A DNA stretch of 34,503 nucleotides from Hyphomicrobiales bacterium (GTDB lineage Bacteria; Pseudomonadota; Alphaproteobacteria; Rhizobiales; Xanthobacteraceae): positions 1 to 34,503 of the forward strand of contig PLJS01000332.1 in assembly GCA_003140315.1 (NCBI GenBank), in the 5' to 3' direction. The notes beneath the pieces were generated by a model. The model was not told the DNA's origin and searched no databases. It was given only the letters and a program-made list of their open reading frames with translations. Position numbers and translations under genes: made by a program. Below are positions 1-7,665 of this stretch, piece by piece. Each line of letters begins with the position of its first letter. Positions within the stretch are counted from its first letter, which is position 1.

Positions 1-2
1 AC

Positions 3-599
3 CGGTTCCTGAAGCATTGGCGTTTGACCGGATGCGGCGACACGTTCCATGCTCACGTCGTCTCCTATGCCGACGACTTCGTTATCCTCAGCCGCGGTCG
101 CGCGGCGGAGGCATTGGCGTGGACGAAGGTGGTGATGACCAAGCTCGGGTTGACGATCAACGAGGCGAAAACTTCGTTGAGAAACGCCCGACAGGAACGC
201 TTCGACTTCCTCGGCTACTCGTTCGGCGCGCATCGGTTTGAGTCGAACGGGAATTGGTATCTGGGTGCGAGCCCGTCCAAGAAGAGTGTGCAACGGCTCA
301 AGACAAGGATCGGCGATCTTCTGGTGCCGAGCAATCTCGATCCATGGCCGGAAGTACGGGACAAGCTGAACAGGTCACTGCGAGGCTGGTCGAACTACTT
401 TGGCTACGGCTCGCGGAGCAAGGCATACCGTAGCGTCGACCAATACGTCTTTGAACGTACGCGCAGGTTCCTCGCGCGAAGGCACAAGGTGCAAGGGCGC
501 GGCAATCGCCGATTTACATTCGATGTAATTCATCGAGAACTCGGCGTTCTGTGCCTCCAACGCCTGCCCCGAGCGGTCCCGTCGTGTGCCTTGCGGTGA
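3..599 (+). CDS. ltrA: Group II intron reverse transcriptase/maturase, C-terminal part
   Basis: The frame is open from the window edge, so this is the last ~198 codons of a longer protein. The reverse transcriptase active-site motif YADD lies at about 75-86 in the context VVSYADDFVILSRG, followed by the typical FDFLGYSFG block and the maturase (X/thumb) region with WYLGASPSKKS and LRGWSNYFGYG. These are characteristic of bacterial group II intron proteins that splice the intron RNA and copy it into DNA at a new site. The tail continues into an RRFLARRHKV basic region and ends without a recognisable HNH endonuclease domain. The remaining N-terminal half, with the finger and palm domains, should lie upstream. 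Confidence 0.93.
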   Translation, partial: RFLKHWRLTGCGDTFHAHVVSYADDFVILSRGRAAEALAWTKVVMTKLGLTINEAKTSLRNARQERFDFLGYSFGAHRFESNGNWYLGASPSKKSVQRLKTRIGDLLVPSNLDPWPEVRDKLNRSLRGWSNYFGYGSRSKAYRSVDQYVFERTRRFLARRHKVQGRGNRRFTFDVIHRELGVLCLQRLPRAVPSCALR

Positions 600-610
600 A
601 GCCAGTCGGA

Positions 611-716
611 AAGCCGGATGCCGGAAATCGGCTCGTCCGGTTTGATGAGCGGGGATGGGAAACGGGGCGTTGGCCATAGGCCCCAAGCTACCGCGCCCAT
701 CCTCGACTCTACCAAA
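611..716 (+). ncRNA. Group II intron RNA domains V and VI
   Basis: Domain V is a 33-34 nt hairpin at 611-643: strand AAGCCGGA (611-618) pairs with TCCGGTTT (636-643), the AGC catalytic triad is at 612-614, and a GAAA-type loop is at 624-627. Domain VI follows: GGGGATGGG pairs with CCCATCCTC and encloses a GGGGC / GCCCC inner helix. The 3' end is estimated from the base of this helix. Confidence 0.75.
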
Positions 717-869
717 GCCGCCGTCCGGCTGCTTCGGCAATGCGTCCGTTCGCCTCTGAAAAGCATCACCTGCTTGAAATAGCGCGTGCCCACACCATCC
801 AAAGTCGAGTGGCGGCGAATGTACGAGAGGCGGGACGGAGAGGAGCGTTGGTGACAAACAGAAAGTTTC

Positions 870-1703
870 CTAGAAGGAAGAGGGTCGAGAACGCCCGAAA
901 GGCTGCGCAGGCTCGGCGGAGGAAGGTTGCATATTATAGGTGAATATGGTGGCTACGCCGACACCGGCAAGCTGTTCGAAGCCCTCCGTTTCATACTCTC
1001 CGCCAGGCATAACACCATTCCAATACCGAGCAAACCAGCGCACCTTTTTAAAATGACGTGACTTATCCTTCGCATCGGATAGGCGCCGAACAAGCTGCTG
1101 GCGAATTGATGAGAAATGATTGAGGCGCGTCGTATTCTTGTTTGCGATTGCGAGCACTAGAGGATTGAGTACATCGAGCCAGAACGGTTCGCCTTTAGAC
1201 TGAGCCAAACGCGGAGTGCCAAGCGCACCCTCAAATTCTTCTGTCTCGTATCGAGTAAAGTCCGCCGCCACATCGCCGCTAACCACAACGCGCGGATACT
1301 TGGCGACAGTGCTTTCCATTCGATAGGCCTTGATCAAGGCTTCTCCGAACACCATTGTGCGGTCATGGAAGAGTGGACCTTTTACTATCGCCCCGCGGCA
1401 AAAATAGCCTTTGTTAAGCAACTCAAGCGAGAGGTCCTCTAACATTTCGAATATCAGAAGCAGGCCTCTAGCATTGGTCGCAGCAGATATCGCGATTGCG
1501 TCTGAAATCGTGTTTGCCTGATAATCGTCGATACCTATGGGTGCCATGATGTACGGGGGAGAGTGAACCACTTGCAGCAGTTTCCGTACTTCTTCCACCT
1601 GGCCGTTTTTTAGCTTCTCTGTCGCTGCCTCACCAATTGTGGAAATCAACGCTGAGAATCCAAGAATGTCGACAAAGGCACAATATCGTTCTTCGTAGGC
1701 CAT
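870..1703 (-). CDS. Class III nucleotidyl cyclase-like protein
   Basis: A 277-residue soluble protein when started at the ATG at 1703 (an in-frame upstream start at 1730 adds nine residues). The layout follows the class III adenylate/guanylate cyclase fold: CAFVDILGFSAL carries the first metal aspartate (D12), ISDAIAISA the second (D68, where cyclases have GDA), and RGAIVKGP...FGEALIKAYRME matches the late cyclase block. In that block the usual transition-state Asn is replaced by Ile while the Arg four residues later is kept, so classical cAMP synthesis is doubtful. The last ~60 residues (ARYWNGVMPGGEYE onward) are unassigned. It stands alone, with no clear effector gene next to it. It could make another cyclic nucleotide, bind one, or be inactive; the fold is likely, the activity is unknown. 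Confidence 0.7.
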   Translation of the reverse strand: MAYEERYCAFVDILGFSALISTIGEAATEKLKNGQVEEVRKLLQVVHSPPYIMAPIGIDDYQANTISDAIAISAATNARGLLLIFEMLEDLSLELLNKGYFCRGAIVKGPLFHDRTMVFGEALIKAYRMESTVAKYPRVVVSGDVAADFTRYETEEFEGALGTPRLAQSKGEPFWLDVLNPLVLAIANKNTTRLNHFSSIRQQLVRRLSDAKDKSRHFKKVRWFARYWNGVMPGGEYETEGFEQLAGVGVATIFTYNMQPSSAEPAQPFGRSRPSSF

Positions 1704-1930
1704 TGTATGATCCCATACAGGAAACTGCAAAACGAATTAATAAGCCGACCGTTGGGCATAGTCACTGTTGTTGTGGCAAAGCGAGAAGGCGAAGATCAAG
1801 GCGCTGAAAGGGTGCTTTTGCAGTGCCAGAATGTCGGCTTGCGGCCCATCGCGTCGTTTCTCTGCAATGCAATGATTCGTCGGCTATTCGAGGCAGAGCC
1901 GACTCTCCTAAGCAATCATTAGCTCACACC

Positions 1931-2044
1931 CTAGCGTCCTGGCGGCCAGGGCCGACGCGCACCGTAGCGTACATGCAGAATCTCGATAGCGTCCACTCCC
2001 ACGCTATAGAAAATCTTATACCCGTAACGGCCAACCACCTTCAT
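1931..2044 (-). pseudogene. ParE/RelE-type toxin with internal deletion
   Basis: The 37-codon frame starts MKVVGRYGYKIFY and ends ILHVRYGARRPW. The first four residues match the start of the toxin at 6778 (MKVVY), while the rest is the C-terminal strand region of a ParE/RelE-family toxin. About 60 central codons are missing, so the N-terminal start is joined directly to the C-terminal strands. It overlaps the stop of the upstream antitoxin remnant in the ATGA style seen in the intact module at 7337-7340. It is not expected to be active. Confidence 0.75.
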
Positions 2045-2097
2045 GCGATGCCGTGCCGCTTCCAAAACGCGGCAACTGCTCCGTCCGGAGCGATGCT
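2041..2097 (-). pseudogene. Antitoxin C-terminal remnant
   Basis: About 18 codons reading SIAPDGAVAAFWKRHGIA then stop. They match the C-termini of the antitoxins at 6775-6993 and 7662-7931 (IAPDEAVAAxWKxHxIA). Upstream of this the homology is lost, so only the tail survives, overlapping the start of the deleted toxin. Confidence 0.7.
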
Positions 2098-2185
2098 TGT
2101 GCAGTGACCCGCGCCGAAAAAAAAGGCCCACACCGCGATTCCTGAGCATGAATCGTCGAAAGCCCAAGATTGACACGCAGTCACT

Positions 2186-3799
2186 TTATTGACCATGTAT
2201 GTCCAGCAGCTTCGCTGCTTCTTCCAGCTTCTCGACGTGATGAAAACGGCGTCCGCTGATTAGCTCAAGCGTTCGCGCCGCATGACGGCGAAGATCATCA
2301 GATAGCGCTTCGTTTCGGATGTGGCCGGCCAATATGGAAACGGCGTCCTTTTTCTTACGCATGAGCCATCGGGCTACATCATCCTTTACTGACACGTCGT
2401 CTGTGCCAAGTTTGTCCGGTTCCGCAATTGAAACGCTGAAAGTTGCATTCGACGACTTTGGCAGCGCTAAGCTGTCGAAGAAAGACTTCGCGAGATCGCC
2501 AAGATGGGCGAGCCCCGCGTATAGCCGCGGCGCACCTTCGTCAAGCTCGAGCCAGAGGTGGTCACGAAGCTTCTTTAGTGCAGAATCATGCGCGCTATTG
2601 TTGGCAATCGCCTGTTCTTCGAGTTCAAGCTTCGGTGGCGTAAGCTGTTCACGTGACAATTCGATACGAGGCAACCCATCATCGCGCAGTTGCTGCCCTA
2701 TGGCGACACCGATGCTGTTCGCTTGCTCGACGCGCTTGCTTAGTAAAGGACATAGCTGCCACTTTTCCGTAATGTACTTGAGAACGCTTGTGTGATCGAA
2801 CTGAGTGCTTTCGACGCGCCTGCCCACCCAAGGGGAAACCAAAAGCGCGGGAACACGGATCCCAAGTTGGTCGAAGGTGTACTCGGCATGATTGTCGTCG
2901 GGCGCTACGGCGTTCGGTGGAATTACATGATCGTAGAATCCACCGTGCTCGTCATAAAAAATGACCAGCAGTGTCGAGCGCCAGAGATCATCGTTCGCTC
3001 GTAACGCATTGTACACGTCAGCGATGAGCTTCTGAGCCTTCATAACATCATGTGGAGGATGGTCATCGTTGCCGACAATTCCCATAAAATCTGGCTCGAT
3101 AAAACAGAATTGAGGAAAATCGGCTTCCCGACCGTTCGCGTCAATGAAGAACTCGCTCATGTAGAAATAGCGTGCGACGTTATGGGGCTTGCGCTGATTG
3201 TCTAGAGTCCAGCTTTGGGGGATATCGTGGAAATAGGACTTCCAGTAAATCGCTTTATCATTTAGCCGGTCGAAAATCGTGTCTTGATCCTGTTGAAAAT
3301 AGCCAGCGAGGTCTGCTTTACTAGTTCCATCGTCGGGCATGTTAACGCGGCCCTTAGCAGTTCCAGTGAGTGCCATGAACCGGTTTGGCCAAGTAGGACC
3401 GGGCAGCGAGGCGAACCAGTGGTCACATACAGTAAAATGTTGAGCGAGCTGATGAAGCCCCGGCAAGAAGTCCGGCGGATAGTACCCCATCACGAACTGG
3501 CGATCTTCGGGCTTGCTCGCCGGGTACATCTTCGAGAAATTTTTGACGAAGCCTCCGTTTCGATTTTCAAGCTGCTCTTTTACCCATTGAACTTCGTGAT
3601 GCGGGTCGAACGTCATTTGCCGTTCTTCCGTCGACGCTTGACGGTAGATCGTTCCGTCCTGGTCGACGTTTTCATTAGGTGCAGCCGGCGATACGCCCTC
3701 AAGCTCCGGGTAGTACGCCGTGAGGCTGCCGAGCATTTGATCGAAAGAGTGATTCTCGAGAGCGAGAACAACCACATGCTTTATCGGGTCATTTGCCAT
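2186..3799 (-). CDS. Phosphoesterase family protein (phospholipase C / acid phosphatase type)
   Basis: A 537-residue protein of the phosphoesterase family PF04185, whose members hydrolyse phospholipids or other phosphate esters. Diagnostic blocks are VVVLALENHSFDQMLG (residues ~10-24), CDHWFASLPGPTWPNR (~125-140), DDHPPHD (~245-251), FYDEHGGFYDHV (~281-292) and FDHTSVLKYI (~334-343); the Glu, Asp and His in these blocks form the metal and phosphate site. The start is the ATG at 3799, with GGTGA upstream; a longer in-frame reading to 4402 overlaps the next gene antisense to its coding logic and is rejected. There is no signal peptide, unlike many secreted members, so it may act inside the cell or be exported by another route. 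The C-terminal ~180 residues are unassigned. It is last in a minus-strand run with a membrane protein and a lipoprotein. Confidence 0.88.
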   Translation of the reverse strand: MANDPIKHVVVLALENHSFDQMLGSLTAYYPELEGVSPAAPNENVDQDGTIYRQASTEERQMTFDPHHEVQWVKEQLENRNGGFVKNFSKMYPASKPEDRQFVMGYYPPDFLPGLHQLAQHFTVCDHWFASLPGPTWPNRFMALTGTAKGRVNMPDDGTSKADLAGYFQQDQDTIFDRLNDKAIYWKSYFHDIPQSWTLDNQRKPHNVARYFYMSEFFIDANGREADFPQFCFIEPDFMGIVGNDDHPPHDVMKAQKLIADVYNALRANDDLWRSTLLVIFYDEHGGFYDHVIPPNAVAPDDNHAEYTFDQLGIRVPALLVSPWVGRRVESTQFDHTSVLKYITEKWQLCPLLSKRVEQANSIGVAIGQQLRDDGLPRIELSREQLTPPKLELEEQAIANNSAHDSALKKLRDHLWLELDEGAPRLYAGLAHLGDLAKSFFDSLALPKSSNATFSVSIAEPDKLGTDDVSVKDDVARWLMRKKKDAVSILAGHIRNEALSDDLRRHAARTLELISGRRFHHVEKLEEAAKLLDIHGQ

Positions 3800-3974
3800 G
3801 GAATCACCGTGATCTATTCCTTTTGGCGGTTGCGTCCTACAACCGCAACTTAGAAAATTCGCCACCCGCCGATCTGCGCCAGCTTTCGCGGACGGACTGA
3901 TACCTAAGAGCGCTCCCTCATTCCCCGACGGATGCTTCGGGTCGCGCGCGCGTTCCCCATTTAAAACGTTCCCC

Positions 3975-5120
3975 TTATGCAGTAGGAGGCGGTAGCGCCG
4001 CCATATCCGAGTCATCCCACACTTCGTAGATAAACAGTGTATAAGGATCCTGGGCGATTTCGTTGCATACGTTGCGAAACGCGGAAGGCGGGTCGATACC
4101 CGCTGCGAGTGCCGCCGCGGCGAATGTGGCTTCCGCTGCTTGGCGCGATGCACCATCTGATGAAGCCAGGGCGTCCAGAAGATTGCGTACCTCGACGGCG
4201 CCGCGCAGCCCGAGGGGCCGCAGTGCTTCCAGTTTGGATCCCAGATAAATCCACGCCAGGGATTGACCTGCCAAGTCGAGAACAAACGCAAACCCAAGAT
4301 CGGTGCGCATGGAAAGCTGTACAGGGTCGCAATATGCCAACTGCGGTACTGTGCTGATGTCCGCGTTTTGGAGACGGTCAGCAATGGACGGATCGACCCC
4401 ACTGAGCTGTGTGACCTGATCGCCCCTCTGATCGGTCGACATATCGAGGTTCAGCTGCTTGGTTGCAATTCGCTGGAGGAAAACCTGCAAAGTGTTTAGC
4501 GGAAACGCGCCTATCGCAAATGCGATGAAGGGACCAATGCCTTTGTTCGCAAGCGATGCAACCGCGTATCCCATTGGCACTGCCGCGATCAAACGCGTCA
4601 CCGATAGTAGGACCGTGGCGGGCTGAAGATTGTAACTCGCGTTGGCCTGGATCAGCGCTGCCACGATCCAGATGTAGGCGCCAATTATGGCAGCAACTGC
4701 AAGACCTGGGGAAGATATGAGGTGAAATGCCGTGTCCGAGATGATCGGCCAACGGTTTACTGCTGCGATTGCAGCCACCGCGCGCTCCGCGACGAGAAAG
4801 CTAAGCGGCAGCAAAACGAGCGCAAGGAGTAGGACCGGCGTAATTAGCCGATAGCGGCCATATCGCCAATTATACATTGCTTCAAAATCTACTTCGGGCT
4901 GAGTGCTCGATTGGTTGAGGAACGATTCAAGGTAAATCATCTTTGCCTTTTTACTGAGGCTATTGAAGACGTCCTCTCTCCTTATGTTCCACCCGCGCCG
5001 AGCAAAGCTTAGAACCGGATGGCAACATACGTACGTCATCAGCGCAGCAGCCATAGCCGCAGCAGCATGTGCAAGCCAGGTCACGCCTGTGCCATCCAGT
5101 ATCGACAGCTCCGCCATCAC
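3975..5120 (-). CDS. Multi-pass membrane protein with helix-hairpin-helix-like region
   Basis: A 381-residue protein I do not recognise by name. Hydrophobic segments lie at about 12-33, 92-112, 137-158, 170-190 and 193-212, giving roughly five membrane passes. After them, residues ~240-275 (SGVDPSIADRLQNADISTVPQLAYCDP) resemble a helix-hairpin-helix repeat, which often binds DNA or mediates protein contacts, and the remaining ~100 residues are soluble and alanine-rich. It lies between the lipoprotein gene and the phosphoesterase gene on the same strand, with gaps of about 190 and 175 bases, so it is probably co-transcribed with them. The combination of a membrane anchor and a cytosolic HhH-like tail is unusual. 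A second ATG two codons in is an equally good start. Confidence 0.65.
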   Translation of the reverse strand: MMAELSILDGTGVTWLAHAAAAMAAALMTYVCCHPVLSFARRGWNIRREDVFNSLSKKAKMIYLESFLNQSSTQPEVDFEAMYNWRYGRYRLITPVLLLALVLLPLSFLVAERAVAAIAAVNRWPIISDTAFHLISSPGLAVAAIIGAYIWIVAALIQANASYNLQPATVLLSVTRLIAAVPMGYAVASLANKGIGPFIAFAIGAFPLNTLQVFLQRIATKQLNLDMSTDQRGDQVTQLSGVDPSIADRLQNADISTVPQLAYCDPVQLSMRTDLGFAFVLDLAGQSLAWIYLGSKLEALRPLGLRGAVEVRNLLDALASSDGASRQAAEATFAAAALAAGIDPPSAFRNVCNEIAQDPYTLFIYEVWDDSDMAALPPPTA

Positions 5121-5308
5121 CGACCTGCCTGAGTTTGCTTCCCAAGTTTATTTCAGAGCAGTCGTACCCAATAAAAGAGAAAACCTGACGATATCGCCAA
5201 GTTGTTGTAACACCATCGGCCTGCGCAAACTTCCGAGACAGATCCCCGAAACCCATCCGGCTAAGACCGAATTGATCGCCGACCGGATTGCGAGGGCGCT
5301 TACGGATT

Positions 5309-5569
5309 TCATTCAGCCTTGGCTTTAGCTAAAGCCGAGGCCAAAGTTAGAGCATGCGCAGATTGGTCCAAAAAAAGCGTACAGGCACTACAAGCGCATG
5401 TGCCAGAAGGTATCGTCCAGTATTGATCGCCGTCATCCCATTTCCACCTAAGACAAACGCCGAAACCGTGAGTGCATGCATAAAGCGGTCGGTTAGCCAC
5501 CGCCTTCGTGACATTGTCCTGAATAGCGGTAGCGGCCAAATCATTCGCCGGCTTGGCTCTCTTGCCCAT
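5309..5569 (-). CDS. Small hypothetical protein, possibly frameshifted
   Basis: An 86-codon frame starting 19 bases after the lipoprotein stop. The start is supported by a strong ribosome binding site, GGAGGGG, six bases before the ATG. The first ~28 residues (MGKRAKPANDLAATAIQD) look coding. After about codon 28 the +1-shifted frame (5347-5544) gives a much more protein-like hydrophobic sequence, FMHALTVSAFVLGG and YLLAHALVVPVRFFW, which would be a membrane segment. The true product may therefore be a ~65-80 residue single-pass protein broken here by a frameshift, or the second frame may be chance. Function unknown. Confidence 0.45.
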   Translation of the reverse strand: MGKRAKPANDLAATAIQDNVTKAVANRPLYACTHGFGVCLRWKWDDGDQYWTIPSGTCACSACTLFLDQSAHALTLASALAKAKAE

Positions 5570-5587
5570 GATACCCCTCCGAGTTAG

Positions 5588-6406
5588 TTATTGAAGCGCG
5601 CGCTTAACTGCGTTGCCAACGGAGGCGCCTATATCTCCTGATAGCGCGGTGTTCGACGCTGCAAACCCTGGCCCTGACCTGGACTTCGATTTGGGTTTTC
5701 CGGGGATAGGGTCGTTCTGGTCCGTTGGTCCGAACGTAATTTGCAAGTCGTGAGATCGGTCTCGGCTAGTTGTCAGGAACGTCCCGCTGTTGACAGTAGC
5801 CCGTGTCAGCTTCCATGAAGGCGTAAGATCGCCGCTTGACGTCACGTCGAATTTTACCTCATGGAAGATAACGTCCTTATCCAGAGCCCGATTGTTAAAA
5901 TTTGCTTGCTTCGTCTCTTGGATGGTTGTGGTGTCAAGCAGCCATTCGACGAGCTTTAAGTCGCTCTGCATCAACATTAATCCACCCGGCCGAGCCTCAG
6001 CATCGCAGAAGTTAAGACGTCGTAGCTCTCTGACGGTGTAGAAAGAATTCAGCTTGTCAGTTCTTGTGGCTTCAGATGATAGCGATCCCCCTGTGGCGAG
6101 GCTGAATATCGCTGACGCGGGGCTTGGCGGCATCCAATTTACCGATGGCGACACGCCGGTCTTCTCGGTGATCGTTAGGTTCAACAGGATCTGTACACCC
6201 CAATCGTCCATGTATGTGTGCTGGCGATTCTGGTAAAGCGTATTGATGGCGTTACGAACTTCGCATGTGATGTTATGAACGATTGATTGGACCATTACGA
6301 TTTGGTCGTTGGCGTTCCCGAAATCCTGGATTTCAGGAACATAGGTGCCGCAACTGCTAAGCAAAAGTGCCGCACTCATTGGGATGCTCCATCGGCGCAC
6401 GGACAT
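5588..6406 (-). CDS. Hypothetical lipoprotein
   Basis: A 272-residue protein with a short basic N-terminus and hydrophobic stretch ending in a lipobox (ALLLSSCG), so Cys19 is predicted to be lipidated and the protein anchored in the inner or outer membrane. The start at 6406 has GGGGGTG just upstream. The mature part has no motif I can name; it is rich in Asn, Thr and Ser, contains VRNAINTLYQNRQHTYMDDW and a charged loop PGKPKSKSRSGPGF near the C-terminus, and ends in a Gly/Ala region. It is the first gene of a minus-strand run (lipoprotein, small protein, membrane protein, phosphoesterase), which suggests an envelope-linked role for the set. Confidence 0.7.
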   Translation of the reverse strand: MSVRRWSIPMSAALLLSSCGTYVPEIQDFGNANDQIVMVQSIVHNITCEVRNAINTLYQNRQHTYMDDWGVQILLNLTITEKTGVSPSVNWMPPSPASAIFSLATGGSLSSEATRTDKLNSFYTVRELRRLNFCDAEARPGGLMLMQSDLKLVEWLLDTTTIQETKQANFNNRALDKDVIFHEVKFDVTSSGDLTPSWKLTRATVNSGTFLTTSRDRSHDLQITFGPTDQNDPIPGKPKSKSRSGPGFAASNTALSGDIGASVGNAVKRALQ

Positions 6407-6447
6407 CTTACACCCCCGTTCGTTGTGCGAAACCCACTATGCAGCTA

Positions 6448-6481
6448 CGCACACCCGATGAGACATAATTCATCGTGTGCG
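6448..6481. promoter_or_regulatory. Inverted repeat upstream of lipoprotein gene
   Basis: CGCACAC (6448-6454) and GATGA pair with TCATC and GTGTGCG (6475-6481), leaving an 8-base loop and a 2-base bulge. It sits 42 bases before the lipoprotein start and just after the degraded toxin frame, so it could be an operator or a terminator. No T-tract follows on either strand. Confidence 0.35.
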
Positions 6482-6505
6482 TGCAACACATGGACGTTGC
6501 GAATT

Positions 6506-6778
6506 TTAGAAAAGTTTCGAGAGTGGTAAAATCGCAACAGTCATAGCTAGAGTAGTACGGTGAGCGAGGGAGGTGGGTTGCTGGTCAGTTGCGAGGTGGG
6601 GTGTCGCTCCGGCCGGGTCGGACGTCCCACGCGCCGCTAACGGGTGATCGGCAATGTCGCTGATGGCGCTTTTGATGGCCGCAGCGACGTTACGGGCGCT
6701 GGCGGGCGTTCTCGCGTCTAGATATTGAAAAATCTGGTCCAAGTCTGCGAGAGCGAGCTCGCCATAGACCACCTTCAT
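6506..6778 (-). pseudogene. ParE/RelE-type toxin with altered C-terminus
   Basis: The 90-codon frame begins MKVVYGELALADLDQIFQYL and continues ISDIADHPLAARGTSDP, a good match to the N-terminal helices of ParE/RelE-family toxins. After about residue 55 it turns into ATDQQPTSLAHRTTLAM and lacks the C-terminal strands (YKIFY...RHxxRRPW) that carry the activity in this family and are seen in the remnant at 1931-2044. A frameshift or recombination near 6610 is the likely cause. The ATG at 6778 overlaps the antitoxin stop in an ATGA arrangement, so the original pair was translationally coupled. Probably inactive. Confidence 0.65.
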
Positions 6779-6993
6779 GCAATGCCGTGGTGCTTCCAAA
6801 ATGCCGCAACCGCTTCGTCCGGAGCGATGTCGCTGCGGCGAGCCGCCTCAATTGCCTTCTTCTCTTCGTCGTTCAGGACGTACGTTCCCGTTCGACGTGC
6901 CTCGATCTCGCGGGCCAGTTCAGCGAGTTCCTCCTGGTCCTCGTCGGGCCAGGTCGGTACTCTATTGAGAAGGTCTTTAATCATTTGAGTCAT
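6775..6993 (-). CDS. Antitoxin of a ParE/RelE-type module
   Basis: A 72-residue acidic protein, MTQMIKDLLNRVPTWPDEDQ, with the conserved core EELAELAREIEARRTGTYVL and the tail IAPDEAVAAFWKHHGIA. The core is shared with the antitoxins at 7337-7573 and 7662-7931. The start at 6993 is chosen because the upstream alternative is TTG and the homologous neighbour starts at the same place. Such antitoxins bind their toxin through the C-terminal part and repress their own promoter through the N-terminal part. Its partner at 6506-6778 has lost its C-terminus, so this antitoxin is intact beside a dead toxin. Confidence 0.8.
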   Translation of the reverse strand: MTQMIKDLLNRVPTWPDEDQEELAELAREIEARRTGTYVLNDEEKKAIEAARRSDIAPDEAVAAFWKHHGIA

Positions 6994-7058
6994 GCTCAAT
7001 ACACGCGTGCATCGAGGCTAGCGGTGCAAACCGAACCGCCGCTTCGTTCCTAGCGCTC

Positions 7059-7340
7059 CTACGGCCAGCGGCGAGCCGCGTGTCGGATGTTGCGAACAAT
7101 CAGCTCGTCTCCGCGGCGGTCCACCGAATAGAATATGGAGTAACGGAAGCGCCGGACATATCTCCGACGTATGCCTAGCTGCTCGGTTTCTTGTGCTGAG
7201 TACGGATTGTCGCACAAGTCGCGCAGCGCACCCTCGATACTGTCAGCGAAGTCGGCTGCGATTGTCGGCGCGTGCGCAAGCAAATAGTCAACGGCGTCGC
7301 CAAACTCTCGCGACGCCGTGTCAGTGTACCGCGCTCTCAT
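7059..7340 (-). CDS. parE: ParE/RelE-type toxin
   Basis: A 93-residue protein beginning MRARYTDTASREFGDAVDYL and ending ELIVRNIRHAARRWP, the expected length and architecture of ParE/RelE toxins: two N-terminal helices, a middle EGALRDLCDNPYSAQ turn, and C-terminal strands YVRRFRYSIFYSVD with the basic RHAARRWP end. ParE members poison DNA gyrase while RelE members cut mRNA on the ribosome; sequence alone does not settle which. Its start overlaps the stop of the antitoxin gene by ATGA, so the two are translationally coupled. This is the only apparently complete toxin of the row and is not the same subfamily as the MKVVY toxins beside it. Confidence 0.87.
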   Translation of the reverse strand: MRARYTDTASREFGDAVDYLLAHAPTIAADFADSIEGALRDLCDNPYSAQETEQLGIRRRYVRRFRYSIFYSVDRRGDELIVRNIRHAARRWP

Positions 7341-7573
7341 GAGTCGATGGAGCGTGCCTTGTTAAAGATAACTTGCATGCGCTCGTCGCTCGCGAAGCGA
7401 GCTGCGTCCACGTCGGCCTGAGATTGCTTGAGCGCTTCGCGGTCTTCAGCGCTCAGCCTATACACTCCGCTGCGCCGAGCCTCGATTTCGTTCGCGAGCT
7501 CGGCAAGCTCCTCCTGGTCCTCTTCGGGCCAAGTCGGAATTCTGTTGAGGATGTCTTTGGCCGCATTGCTCAT
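7337..7573 (-). CDS. parD: Antitoxin of the intact ParE/RelE-type module
   Basis: A 78-residue protein starting MSNAAKDILNRIPTWPEEDQ at 7573; the longer reading to 7591 adds six residues. It shares the core EELAELANEIEARRSGVYRL with the two other antitoxins but has a different C-terminus (VDAARFASDERMQVIFNKAR), consistent with a different toxin partner, the gene at 7059-7340. A TATACT box lies just upstream of the start, overlapping the toxin remnant at 7570-7665, and may be the -10 of its promoter. The pair should be neutral when both are made and toxic when the antitoxin is degraded. Confidence 0.83.
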   Translation of the reverse strand: MSNAAKDILNRIPTWPEEDQEELAELANEIEARRSGVYRLSAEDREALKQSQADVDAARFASDERMQVIFNKARSIDS

Positions 7574-7665
7574 GGTCTCAGTATAGCACACTTCGGCCCG
7601 GCCGCGAACGGCTCAGTCCTTTCACAAACGAACGCCCATCGTCTCCCGCGGTAGACGACCTTCAT
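7570..7665 (-). pseudogene. Toxin start remnant (MKVVY stub)
   Basis: Only the first five codons, MKVVY, match the toxin at 6506-6778; the following 26 codons are unrelated, and the frame ends at a TGA that overlaps the start of the next antitoxin. The ATG overlaps the stop of the antitoxin at 7662-7931. The toxin body has been deleted. Confidence 0.6.

Larger units (their letters stand above)
1..716 (+). mobile_element. Group II intron, 3' part (5' end outside window)
   Basis: The reverse transcriptase tail at 3-599 is followed within 12 bases by a domain V-like hairpin and then by a domain VI-like helix, as in bacterial group II introns where the protein is encoded in domain IV. The base-paired strands GGGGATGGG (651-659) and CCCATCCTC close the domain VI region, and the intron probably ends near 716 just after them. 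The exact 3' splice site is inferred, and the interrupted host sequence is not recognised. Confidence 0.8.

Noticed and set aside
740-943. 67-codon plus-strand frame after the group II intron
   Set aside because: Arg/Ala-rich, no motif, and it overlaps the 3' end of the cyclase-like gene.
870-2176. Pycsar anti-phage system
   Set aside because: The cyclase-like gene lacks a membrane or TIR effector next to it and has lost the catalytic Asn, so the name is not supported.
3800-4402. In-frame N-terminal extension of the phosphoesterase
   Set aside because: It overlaps the membrane protein gene on the same strand in another frame, has poor protein character (Trp/Pro/Arg-rich), and a typical family start with a ribosome site exists at 3799.
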